Positions 7,714 to 14,972 of a DNA stretch of 18,453 nt are shown here, in pieces. The DNA lies in contig CAZYQW010000134.1 in NCBI GenBank assembly GCA_964649825.1, positions 1 through 18,453 on the forward strand. The letters are read 5' to 3'. Both the position numbers and the translations under genes were made by a program. Every line of letters starts with the position of its first letter. Within the stretch, counting starts at the first letter, position 1. The DNA is from CAZYQW01 sp964649825 (GTDB lineage: Bacteria > Planctomycetota > B15-G4 > JADJEK01). The notes beneath the pieces are model-generated. The model had not been told where the DNA came from. It did not search any database and saw only the letters and a program-made list of their open reading frames with translations.

Positions 7714-7870
7714 AGCGCCGATCCGCTCACGCCACCGGATCCGACGCGCGGTAGTTCCACGGCCTCTTGCTACCATGGCCCCCCATGGCCCGGATTGGAT
7801 CACCCCCGCGTTCGACGCCCCGGCGTCCAACCCTCGGCGAATCTGGGTGGGCGACCGCAGTGTGAACGGC

Positions 7871-7912
7871 ATGGAGCCGGCGCAAACGAGGACTTGGGTG
7901 AGTCCGGCATGA
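7871..7912 (+). other. Possible 13-codon leader ORF overlapping the permease start
   Basis: An ATG at 7871 opens a 13-residue frame (MEPAQTRTWVSPA) whose TGA (7910-7912) overlaps the permease ATG (7909-7911) as ATGA. It could serve translational coupling, since the permease has no clear Shine-Dalgarno. The same frame is open far upstream, so it could also be a relic carried in with the permease, or chance. Confidence 0.2.
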
Positions 7913-8682
7913 GCTACTTGGTCATTTGCACCGTTTCGTTGCTCGCCTCTGCTCTGACGTTCTTCTCCGGCTTCGGCCTGGGCACGCTGCTGTTGCCCGC
8001 CTTTGCCTTGTTCTTTCCGGTCGAGCGAGCCGTTGCGCTCACCGCTGTCGTGCATTTTCTCAACGGCTTGTTCAAGCTCGTCCTGGTCGGGCGGCACGCT
8101 GACCGGCACGTGGTTCTCCGCTTTGGCCTGCCCGCCATCGCCATGTCGTTCCTTGGTGCATCGGTCTTGGTCTGGCTCTCAGGTATTGCGCCAGTATTGT
8201 CCTACTCGGCCTTCGGGCACCTGGTCTCGGTCACGCCCGTCAAGCTCGTGGTTGGATTGGTCCTTCTGCTGTTCGCCTCGCTTGAGCTTCTCCCACGATT
8301 TCGCGGTCTGTCCTTCGGGGCATCGTACATGCCGGTGGGTGGCCTGCTCAGTGGGTTCTTTGGCGGTCTCTCCGGGATGCAGGGTGCACTTCGTTCGGCG
8401 TTCCTGTCCCGGGCCGGACTTACCAAGGAGGCATTCATTGGAACCGGCGTAGTCATCGCCTTCTTCATCGACGTCTCGCGCCTTTCGATCTACTCCGCTT
8501 CACTGGCCAGCGAGAGCGCACGCATCGACTACGGGTTGTTGACCGCTGCGGTGCTGGCCGCGTTCCTTGGGGCGGTACTGGGGAGCAACTACCTCAAGAG
8601 AATGACCTTGCCCGGCGTCCAGCGTATTGTCGCCGTCATGCTGTTCGTGATTGCACTGGGTTTGGTTCTAGGCCTGTTGTAA
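7909..8682 (+). CDS. TSUP family (TauE/SafE-like) membrane permease, probably acquired
   Basis: A 257-residue, very hydrophobic protein with about seven or eight membrane segments. It begins with a helix containing LLASALTFFSGFGLGTLLLP, and a second-half repeat carries GGLLSGFFGGLSGMQGALR (about 143-161). This is the TSUP/TauE-SafE inverted-repeat pattern. The family moves small anions or sulfur-containing organic acids; the substrate here is unknown. Three sampled 60-base stretches had 58-60% GC against about 72% in the adjacent kinase gene. Codons such as TTG, GTT, TTT, GCT and TCT are frequent here and rare in the neighbours. This contrast suggests horizontal acquisition. The ATG overlaps the stop of a short upstream frame. 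It converges on the kinase gene. Confidence 0.88.
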   Translation: MSYLVICTVSLLASALTFFSGFGLGTLLLPAFALFFPVERAVALTAVVHFLNGLFKLVLVGRHADRHVVLRFGLPAIAMSFLGASVLVWLSGIAPVLSYSAFGHLVSVTPVKLVVGLVLLLFASLELLPRFRGLSFGASYMPVGGLLSGFFGGLSGMQGALRSAFLSRAGLTKEAFIGTGVVIAFFIDVSRLSIYSASLASESARIDYGLLTAAVLAAFLGAVLGSNYLKRMTLPGVQRIVAVMLFVIALGLVLGLL

Positions 8683-8695
8683 CGGTCGCGGCATC

Positions 8696-8714
8696 CGCCG
8701 ACGCGGGGTCGGCG
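8696..8714. terminator. GC hairpin between convergent permease and kinase genes
   Basis: CGCCGAC (8696-8702) and GTCGGCG (8708-8714) form a perfect 7-bp stem with loop GCGGG, 13 bp after the permease stop. No T-tract is present on either strand. It may still stop or stabilise transcripts of two convergent genes. Confidence 0.35.
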
Positions 8715-8778
8715 CTCAGCGGCGACTTCCTTCCAGCTCTCGTCGCGACAGCCTACTGCGGCCCTGCCCTCGAACCCG

Positions 8779-11550
8779 TCAGTCGGAGCTCCGACGGGCC
8801 TCGCGCGCGAGCACGATGTAGAACGGGTTGTCGCGACCGGCCGGCGCGCCGGACATGAGCGCCATCGCCTTCTCCCGCGACTCGCGCGCGGCCGGGTCGT
8901 CCCCCATCACGCGGGCGAGGATCGCTTCCGCGAACAGCGCGAGCTCGAGCTCGGACGGTTGGGCACGCGCCGCGATCGTTCGATCCTGCAGGACCTTCGC
9001 GGCGCTCAATCGCGCGCGCCACGCGGCAGCCCCGGACGAGGCGACGCGGCGCGCGTCCGCGTCCGGGAGCTGAGCTCGGCCGCTCTCGCGATCGACCTCG
9101 GCGAAGACGAGGAGGAGCGCCGTCAACATCGCGTGTCGCACGTAGACGGACACGACGTTCGCGTCCGTCGCCACCGCCTCGTCGAGGAGCTCCCACGATC
9201 GCTCGATCTGGCCGAGCCGGCGACGGCCTCTCGAGGCGAGCAGCAACGCGCGTGCGCGTACGTGCGGGTCATGATCCTCCGCCGCGAGCTCGGCCGACTC
9301 GACCACGGCGGCCAGCCGTTCCACGCCCGTCTGGAGCAGCGCGATCGGGTGGAGGTCGCCGGCCGCGAACTCGAGCGCGTACCGCGACTCCGCCAGCGCG
9401 AGCTCCACCGTGCGAGCCGTCGCCGGCCAAGTGACGCGCATCCGCGCGCGCTCGAAGTGCTCGATCGCGGCGGCGAACTGCCCGCGCGCCGCGCTCCGTT
9501 CTCCCGCCAGCATCTGGATGGTGGGATCGCCGGGCCAACGATCGAGCGCCGCGTCGAGGATCTCATCGGCCCCCGCGAGATCCTCCGCGGCTTGGAGCAG
9601 GCGGTATCGCCCGATCGCCACGAGCTCGGGATGCGCGTCACCGGCTTCCGCGAGGTGGCGGGCCGCCGAGTCCAGGTCGCCGAGGTGGATCTCCTGGAGC
9701 GCCAACGTCATCAACATGACCGGGCCGGCGCGCCCCTGCCGCAACACGCTCGCGAACGCCGCGCGCGCGGACTGGTACTGGTACCGCTTGCAATGGGCGA
9801 TCGCCTTGGCGTACTGCGCAAGAGCGCTCGAGATGTCGAGGCGCAGGGCCGCGTCGAGCTCGCGATCGACCGATACCTGCGGCCCGTCGGACAACCGCAG
9901 GGCGAGCGCGGCGAAGACGTGCGAATACGGATCTGCGGTCTGCTTCGCGGTCGCGTCCGTCAGAGCCCGATCGACGTCGGCGCCATCGAGCAGGGCGAGG
10001 AACGCGGTGACGCCGCGATCCCCCCCGAACCGTTCGACGAGGTCGAGCAGCCTCGCCCGCGCGAGGTCGTGCTCGCCGAGCAGCACGTGGGCCGCGGCCG
10101 CTCCGAATCCGGCGAGGCGCACGTCGATCTCTCGCGACCCGGCGGCTTCGGTCTCCTCGAGGACTCGCCGCACGCGCGCGGGATCGATCACGAAGCCGGT
10201 ACCCTGGACGAGATCGAGGAGGTCGATCAGTGCGAGGGCGGCGGTCTCCAACCGACCCAGGGCGACGACGCGGGCGTCGTCCAGGGCGTGCGCCTCCAGA
10301 AGGTCCCGCTGCGCGCGACCCACGTCGATGCGGAGGCCGCGGAAGGCGGCTTCGGCCGCTTCGATCCGGCGAGCCAACACCTGTTCGTTCCGCCACGACT
10401 TCCAGGCCACCGTCGCGCCGAGCGAGAGGATCACGAGCATCGCCCCCGCGATGGCCGCCGAGGCGCGCCGGTTCCGTTTCGCGGTCTTGATCGTGCGCGA
10501 CACGAACCCCGAGCGGCGGGCCAGGATCGGCCGGCCGTCGAGGTAGCGGCGCAGGTCGTCCGCGAGGTCGCGCGCCGTCGCCACGCGATCGGCCGGGTCC
10601 TTCTCGAGGCAGCGCGCGACGATCGTCTCGAGATCGCGGTCGCGCCCCGGCAGCCGCAGCGCCGGCGGCTCCTCGCGAAGGATTGCGTACAAGAGCCGTT
10701 CCGGGTTCTGCTCGCGAAACGGTGGATGTCCGCCGAGCGCCTCGTAGAGCGTCGCGCCGAGCGAGTAGACGTCGCTTCGCGTGTCCAACGCGGCGCCTCC
10801 CACCCGCAACATCTCCGGCGCCATGTACGCCAGGGTCCCCGGGATCGCTCCTTCGAGAGTGAGGCGGTGATCCGCGGTAACGCGGGCCAACCCGAAGTCG
10901 AGAAGGAACGGCACGTCTCCGTCGAGCACGACGTTCGCCGGCTTGACGTCACGATGAACGACCCCGGCCCGGTGCGCCTGCTCGAGCGCGGAAGCGACGG
11001 CGATTCCAACCTCGGCCGCGCGACGCGGCGACAGGCGCTGCGTCAATCGATCGAGGCTCGGGCCGCTCAGGAGCTTCATCGCGAGGTACACGACCCCGTT
11101 CTCTTCCCCGATCGCGTAGATCGGCGCGATGTGGGGATGATCGAGCGCGGCGGTGATCTCGGCCTCGCGGCGGAACCTCGCCCGGGCGACCGGATCGACC
11201 GACATCTGCGCGCCGAGGACCTTGACGGCGACCTCGCGGTTGAGGGAGGGTTGCTCGGCGACGTAGACCTGCGCCATCCCTCCCGCGCCGAGCGCGCGCC
11301 GGATGATGAACTCGCCCAGCCGCTCGATCGGTGGGGTCTCGGGCGGGTCCGATCGTGTTCCGGCCGGTCCCAACGACGAAAGGAGCTCGCCGATGCTCGA
11401 GTCCCGCGCCAGCAGCTCCGCGACGCGGAAGCGAAGATGCGGGTGCTCGGAACAGAGCTCGTCGAGATCGATGTCCTTGCCGTGCTCCGAACGCTCGAAC
11501 CACCGCGTCAGGAGATCGGCGAGGACGGATTCGGTGGAATCGGGCTCCAC
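8779..11550 (-). CDS. Membrane Ser/Thr protein kinase with helical repeat C-terminal region
   Basis: A 923-residue Hanks-type kinase with a GTG start at 11550. The kinase domain spans about residues 80-340: glycine loop GAGGMAQV (88-95), catalytic lysine K110 in VAVK, likely helix-C glutamate E129, HRDVKPAN (199-206), DFG (218-220), APE (244-246) and DTRSDVYSLG (256-265). All key residues are present, so it should be active. One membrane helix lies at about 363-383 after a basic patch (KTAKRNRR). The last 540 residues are Ala/Leu-rich helices of TPR-like type, predicted outside the membrane, giving a receptor-kinase layout. Its start lies 15 bp after the stop of the secreted protein upstream, so the two are probably co-transcribed. 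Residues 1-79 are a pre-kinase extension. Confidence 0.92.
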   Translation of the reverse strand: MEPDSTESVLADLLTRWFERSEHGKDIDLDELCSEHPHLRFRVAELLARDSSIGELLSSLGPAGTRSDPPETPPIERLGEFIIRRALGAGGMAQVYVAEQPSLNREVAVKVLGAQMSVDPVARARFRREAEITAALDHPHIAPIYAIGEENGVVYLAMKLLSGPSLDRLTQRLSPRRAAEVGIAVASALEQAHRAGVVHRDVKPANVVLDGDVPFLLDFGLARVTADHRLTLEGAIPGTLAYMAPEMLRVGGAALDTRSDVYSLGATLYEALGGHPPFREQNPERLLYAILREEPPALRLPGRDRDLETIVARCLEKDPADRVATARDLADDLRRYLDGRPILARRSGFVSRTIKTAKRNRRASAAIAGAMLVILSLGATVAWKSWRNEQVLARRIEAAEAAFRGLRIDVGRAQRDLLEAHALDDARVVALGRLETAALALIDLLDLVQGTGFVIDPARVRRVLEETEAAGSREIDVRLAGFGAAAAHVLLGEHDLARARLLDLVERFGGDRGVTAFLALLDGADVDRALTDATAKQTADPYSHVFAALALRLSDGPQVSVDRELDAALRLDISSALAQYAKAIAHCKRYQYQSARAAFASVLRQGRAGPVMLMTLALQEIHLGDLDSAARHLAEAGDAHPELVAIGRYRLLQAAEDLAGADEILDAALDRWPGDPTIQMLAGERSAARGQFAAAIEHFERARMRVTWPATARTVELALAESRYALEFAAGDLHPIALLQTGVERLAAVVESAELAAEDHDPHVRARALLLASRGRRRLGQIERSWELLDEAVATDANVVSVYVRHAMLTALLLVFAEVDRESGRAQLPDADARRVASSGAAAWRARLSAAKVLQDRTIAARAQPSELELALFAEAILARVMGDDPAARESREKAMALMSGAPAGRDNPFYIVLAREARRSSD

Positions 11551-11565
11551 TCGGCTCGATCGCGG

Positions 11566-12780
11566 TCAGTTGGGGGGAAACACGACGCTCATTCCGGACG
11601 TCGTCGACGAGCCGTCGATCAACGTGCCGCAGATCGGCTCGATCAGGTCGAAATGGTCCGTGCCGGGCGCCACGTTCGAGGGGACGACGATGCGCACGAT
11701 TCCCGGAAGATCCGGGATCGCGAGCGCCGTGACGAAGCCCCCGCCCACCTTCGTGAAGCGAACCAGGGTGTCCACGTAGGCGCGGCTGACGTAGATGTAG
11801 AGGGGGTAGCCGGCGTAGGCGTAGTAGGCGGGGTTCGGGATCCCGAGGACGTCGACGAGCACGGGGTCGACGTGCGGCCGAGGCAGGAAAGCCACACAGC
11901 CCGGGTCGTCGGTCTTGGAGGCGGAGCCGAGGTCGATCACGACCGGCTGGCTGAACGTGAGACGGATCGGGCAGATCTCGGTGGCCGGCAGTCCGGTCGC
12001 GGGGTTCGGCGGGGTCTGGACCGGCTCGGGCTGCGTCGCGATCGCCTGGATCACCACGCGGCCGCTCTCCATCAGCTCGCGGAACGCTTCGCTGCCACGG
12101 AACGTCGAGTACTGCGAAGGCGTCGCCTGTGTGTAGAGGAGACCCTCGACCAAGGAGGCGACATCGATCGCGATGCGGTTCGTGCCTCCCACGGAGATTT
12201 GTCCCCCGCGCGCCGGCCGCCAGAACATGAGCGATGCGTCGGCGAGTCCGGACGTCGTGATCGGATCGAGCCACCCCGCCGCGGACGTGACCCAATGTAG
12301 CTGGCCGTCCTGACCCGAGGGCACGGCGTCGACGAACTGAGCGCACTCGGTGACGTGGTACTGGTTCGCGAGCCAGACCTCGATCATGCTCCGGCACGTC
12401 GCGGCGGGAACCTTCAACGTGGCCAAGGAGATCTCGCTGACGTCATCCTGATTGATCAGCGCGTTCGTCTCCAGCATGCCTTCCAGCGTGCCTGCGTCGT
12501 TCGTGATCGGCTGAAGCCACGGCTCGTTCGCCGGAGCCGTCCCGGCTTCGGCGTAGACGTGGCCCACCAGGCCGATCCACGTCCCCCCGGGCTGGTCGGC
12601 GGCGATATCGATCCGGAGCGCCATGAGTTCGTCACCGAGCTCGCCGGCCGGCTCCGCGAACGTCGGATCGTTCTCGGTTGCCACCAGGATCCTCGGCGTT
12701 CCGAACTCACCCGCGAACGCTCGATCGACGGTCACGAAGAAGATGGCAGAGACGGCAAGTGCAGCGTGAGATCGTGACAT
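11566..12780 (-). CDS. Secreted protein of unknown function, co-transcribed with the kinase
   Basis: A 404-residue protein. The ATG at 12780 is preferred over an in-frame ATG at 12795 because GGAG on the reverse strand (12785-12788) lies 4 bases before it and the other has no such site. Residues 1-23 form a signal peptide (ALAVSAIFFVTVDRAFA, cleavage before GEFG). The mature protein is beta-rich, contains several cysteines and has no lipobox or membrane helix. I recognise no family. Its position directly before a receptor-like kinase and divergent from a sigma factor suggests a partner, ligand or target of that pathway, which is inference only. A 7-bp inverted repeat (12802-12808 with 12834-12840) lies in the DNA just upstream and could fold in its leader. 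Confidence 0.75.
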   Translation of the reverse strand: MSRSHAALAVSAIFFVTVDRAFAGEFGTPRILVATENDPTFAEPAGELGDELMALRIDIAADQPGGTWIGLVGHVYAEAGTAPANEPWLQPITNDAGTLEGMLETNALINQDDVSEISLATLKVPAATCRSMIEVWLANQYHVTECAQFVDAVPSGQDGQLHWVTSAAGWLDPITTSGLADASLMFWRPARGGQISVGGTNRIAIDVASLVEGLLYTQATPSQYSTFRGSEAFRELMESGRVVIQAIATQPEPVQTPPNPATGLPATEICPIRLTFSQPVVIDLGSASKTDDPGCVAFLPRPHVDPVLVDVLGIPNPAYYAYAGYPLYIYVSRAYVDTLVRFTKVGGGFVTALAIPDLPGIVRIVVPSNVAPGTDHFDLIEPICGTLIDGSSTTSGMSVVFPPN

Positions 12781-12784
12781 GGGT

Positions 12785-12788
12785 CTCC
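12785..12788 (-). promoter_or_regulatory. Shine-Dalgarno deciding the start at 12780
   Basis: GGAG on the reverse strand is followed by ACCC and the ATG at 12780. It sits between the two in-frame ATGs and so favours the shorter product. Confidence 0.6.
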
Positions 12789-12884
12789 ATTCCATGAGAA
12801 TCGACGTGTCGTACCTCGCGACAGTGCGAAGGCCACGTCGACGTCACGGTGTTCCAATCAAAAAAAGACCGGCGATCCAGTTGG

Positions 12885-12903
12885 GCAAGTGTGACACACT
12901 TGC
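12885..12903. promoter_or_regulatory. Perfect palindrome in the divergent sigma/kinase promoter region
   Basis: GCAAGTGTG (12885-12893) and CACACTTGC (12895-12903) are exact inverted repeats around a single central A. The site lies 54 bp before the sigma factor ATG and 104 bp from the start of the reverse-strand operon. Arms of nine bases with no mismatch are typical of a dimeric repressor or activator site. The arms could also form a cruciform or hairpin, but a one-base loop is too tight for a full stem. Confidence 0.5.
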
Positions 12904-12957
12904 ACCAGCCGGACCCCGTCGAAATCGACTCGGGCAGAAACCCCGCGAAAGGCGAGC

Positions 12958-13560
12958 ATGGACTCAGATTTCGCGAGCGCGCGCCGCGGCGACCGGACCG
13001 CCCTGGAACGGATCATCGTGAGGACGGCGGATCGGCTCTCCTCCCTGATCGAGGCGCGGCTCGGATCCAGTCTTCGGGCCAGGGTGCGGACGTCGGACGT
13101 GCTCCAAAGCTCGTATCTGCAGATCCTCCGTGACGTTCGTGCGTTCGAGGGGGAGGACGAAGACGCGTTCGTGCGTTGGGCCGGCTCGATCATCGAGAAC
13201 AACATCCGCATGAAGGCGCGCTACTTCTCGGCCGCGAAGCGCGAAGGGGAGCACGAGAGGCTCGAGCCCGACGAGTCGGGTCGCGCCGCGGGCGGGAACA
13301 CGCCGAGCGTGGCCGCGACGCACGTCGAGGCCGTGATGATCGTGGGACGCGCCCTCGAGCGGATTCCCGAGGAGTACCAGCAGGTGATCCTCCTCCGCAC
13401 GTTCGAGAAGCTCGATCACGCCGAGATCGCGAAGCGGATGAACCGTTCGCCGGGCGCGGTCCGGATGCTCCTGTCCCGCGCCCGCGCCGCGCTGTGCCTG
13501 GCCGTGGAACGGCTCGAACGACATCACGATCCACTCGACACGGAACGGCAGGAGAGCTGA
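12958..13560 (+). CDS. ECF-type RNA polymerase sigma factor
   Basis: A 200-residue sigma-70 family factor with only regions 2 and 4. Region 2 spans about residues 5-95, including the TSDVLQSSYLQILRDV core (45-60) that binds RNA polymerase. A 25-residue charged linker follows. Region 4 (about 124-186) has a helix-turn-helix, with HAEIAKRMNRSPGAVRMLLS at 154-173 for -35 recognition. The S/P-D-V-L-Q style of region 2 is typical of planctomycete ECF factors. GAAAGG at 12947-12952 lies 5 bp before the ATG. No anti-sigma factor adjoins it. The nearest candidate controllers are the divergent receptor-like kinase and the TraB-like protein encoded 5 bp downstream, probably in the same transcript. Confidence 0.92.
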   Translation: MDSDFASARRGDRTALERIIVRTADRLSSLIEARLGSSLRARVRTSDVLQSSYLQILRDVRAFEGEDEDAFVRWAGSIIENNIRMKARYFSAAKREGEHERLEPDESGRAAGGNTPSVAATHVEAVMIVGRALERIPEEYQQVILLRTFEKLDHAEIAKRMNRSPGAVRMLLSRARAALCLAVERLERHHDPLDTERQES

Positions 13561-13565
13561 AAAGG

Positions 13566-14843
13566 ATGGAGGCCGGCGGCGCGTCTCGGACCCGCTCCTC
13601 GACGCTTCCATCGACCGGCGGCCGGCGGGCGTCGTCGCCACGCGTGAGAGGTCGCGCGGAACGGCCGCGACGCGCACCCGGGGGGCGGATCCTCCTCGCG
13701 ATGCTCCCCGTCCTGTTCGCCGCGTGCGTCGCGCCGGACGTTCGGCGGGACTTCGAGGAGGACCTTCCGGAGTCCGGTTTCCAGTTCTACTCCGGCTCCT
13801 CGTCGGTCGCGGGCGACTTCTACGTCGGCGTCACGGAGTACGGCGACGAACAGGGGCGCTCGGTCGTGCTCATTCCGATGATCCACGTCGCCGACGCCGG
13901 CTTCTACGACGCGGTCAGCGAGGAGCTCGATCGAGCGGACGTGGTCCTCGCCGAGGGAGTGCGCGGTACGCCGTCCCTGGGCCCGCAGCTCTTCCTGATG
14001 TCGTACGTCTTCGGGAACATGCGCCGCCTCGCGTCGTTCGCCCAGTTGACCGCGCAGTCCGAGGCGCTGTCGTTCGGCGCCAACGTGAAGAACGCCGACC
14101 TGTCGATCGAGGAGTGGCAGGCCGGATCCCCGTGGTGGACCCCGCTCGTCCAGGTCGGGTTCACTCCGTTCCTGGTAGTCGTCATGGAATCGGCGGCGCT
14201 GACCACGTGGATCTCGCAGGGCCTCTACGGCGTGGCGTTCGCCGGGGAGCAGATCGACGGTAGCTGGCGCCACTTCCTCGTCGAGGACTCGAGCGACGAC
14301 GAAGATGACGGTCTCGAGCTCCTGCTGCCGGGCATCATCCATCGACGCAACGCGGCGGTGCTCGACACGCTCGATCACCTCGAGCCGTCCATGGAGCGCG
14401 TCGCGATCCCGTGGGGTGCGAACCACATGCCGGGGATCGCGGACGGCCTCGTCGAACGCGGCTTCGCTCCGATCTCGCACCGATGGATCCGCGCGGTCTC
14501 GGTGCGGACGTTCCTCCAGGAATGGCCCGAGGGGTCCGCGAACGAGGCCAGCGACTTCTACGTGCCGTATCTCCTCCATTGGCGCCACCACGAGCACTCT
14601 TGGTACGCGTCGCTCCTGCTGCGATCGATCCTCCTCGAGTCGCCGCCCGACTCGTTCCGCCTCGAGCTGTTGTGGGAGCTGCTCGCGTCCGTCAGCGTCG
14701 ACGGAGAGACGAAGAGCGGTCGCTTCCAGCTCCTCCCGACGCTGTTCGGTCGCCCGCTCCTGTTCGAACGCGCGTACGCGCGCGGCGACGCCCGCTGGCG
14801 CTTCCTGCTGTTCTTCGAGCTCGGGTCGCTCGAGCGGGATTGA
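13566..14843 (+). CDS. TraB/PrgY-like putative lipoprotein with C-terminal extension
   Basis: A 425-residue protein starting 5 bp after the sigma factor stop. GGAG at 13551-13554 (spacing 11) lies within the sigma gene. After a basic stretch (20-41), a hydrophobic run ends in FAAC (51-54), a near-lipobox that would lipidate C54; Phe at -3 is not ideal. TraB/PrgY/GumN-type features follow: IPMIHVAD (103-110, H107), VLAEGV (127-132, E130) and IPWGANHMPG (281-290, H287). The family is proposed to be metal-dependent peptidase-like, with roles in peptide or pheromone inhibition. Residues 320-425 form an extension of Leu/Trp/Phe-rich strands that I do not recognise. Alternative starts at 13644 (GTG) and 13701 (ATG) would give a shorter N-terminus. 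Confidence 0.75.
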   Translation: MEAGGASRTRSSTLPSTGGRRASSPRVRGRAERPRRAPGGRILLAMLPVLFAACVAPDVRRDFEEDLPESGFQFYSGSSSVAGDFYVGVTEYGDEQGRSVVLIPMIHVADAGFYDAVSEELDRADVVLAEGVRGTPSLGPQLFLMSYVFGNMRRLASFAQLTAQSEALSFGANVKNADLSIEEWQAGSPWWTPLVQVGFTPFLVVVMESAALTTWISQGLYGVAFAGEQIDGSWRHFLVEDSSDDEDDGLELLLPGIIHRRNAAVLDTLDHLEPSMERVAIPWGANHMPGIADGLVERGFAPISHRWIRAVSVRTFLQEWPEGSANEASDFYVPYLLHWRHHEHSWYASLLLRSILLESPPDSFRLELLWELLASVSVDGETKSGRFQLLPTLFGRPLLFERAYARGDARWRFLLFFELGSLERD

Positions 14844-14892
14844 CCGGCCGGCCGTGTCCTCGGCCGCCGCCCGGTTGCACCTCCGGATCCGT

Positions 14893-14898
14893 TAGAAT
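14893..14898 (+). promoter_or_regulatory. Isolated -10-like box before the beta-helix gene
   Basis: TAGAAT matches the -10 consensus at 5 of 6 positions and equals the box proposed at 135-140. TTGCAC (14875-14880) upstream resembles a -35 hexamer, but the 12-bp spacing is too short for a standard promoter. Confidence 0.2.
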
Positions 14899-14942
14899 GC
14901 CGGCCGTGCCGGCGACTCGATCCTCGATGCTCCCCGGCAAAG

Positions 14943-14960
14943 CCGGTCAAGTCCGGTCAA
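14943..14960 (+). repeat. Direct repeat CCGGTCAA, 10-bp period
   Basis: CCGGTCAA occurs at 14943-14950 and again at 14953-14960, one helical turn apart, just before the Shine-Dalgarno of the gene at 14973. The spacing would suit a DNA-binding protein on one face of the helix, but no regulator is known. Confidence 0.35.
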
Positions 14961-14972
14961 TGAGGATTCCCG

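Noticed and set aside
8959..12300. A 1113-residue forward open frame opposite the kinase and secreted-protein genes
   Set aside because: Arg-rich low-information sequence antisense to a kinase with all catalytic motifs; a shadow frame.
12802..12840. Nested inverted repeats in the leader of the secreted-protein gene
   Set aside because: The arms (7 bp with a 25-base loop, and 5 bp with a 7-base loop) are short, overlap one another and lie in GC-rich DNA, so they are not convincing as a riboswitch.
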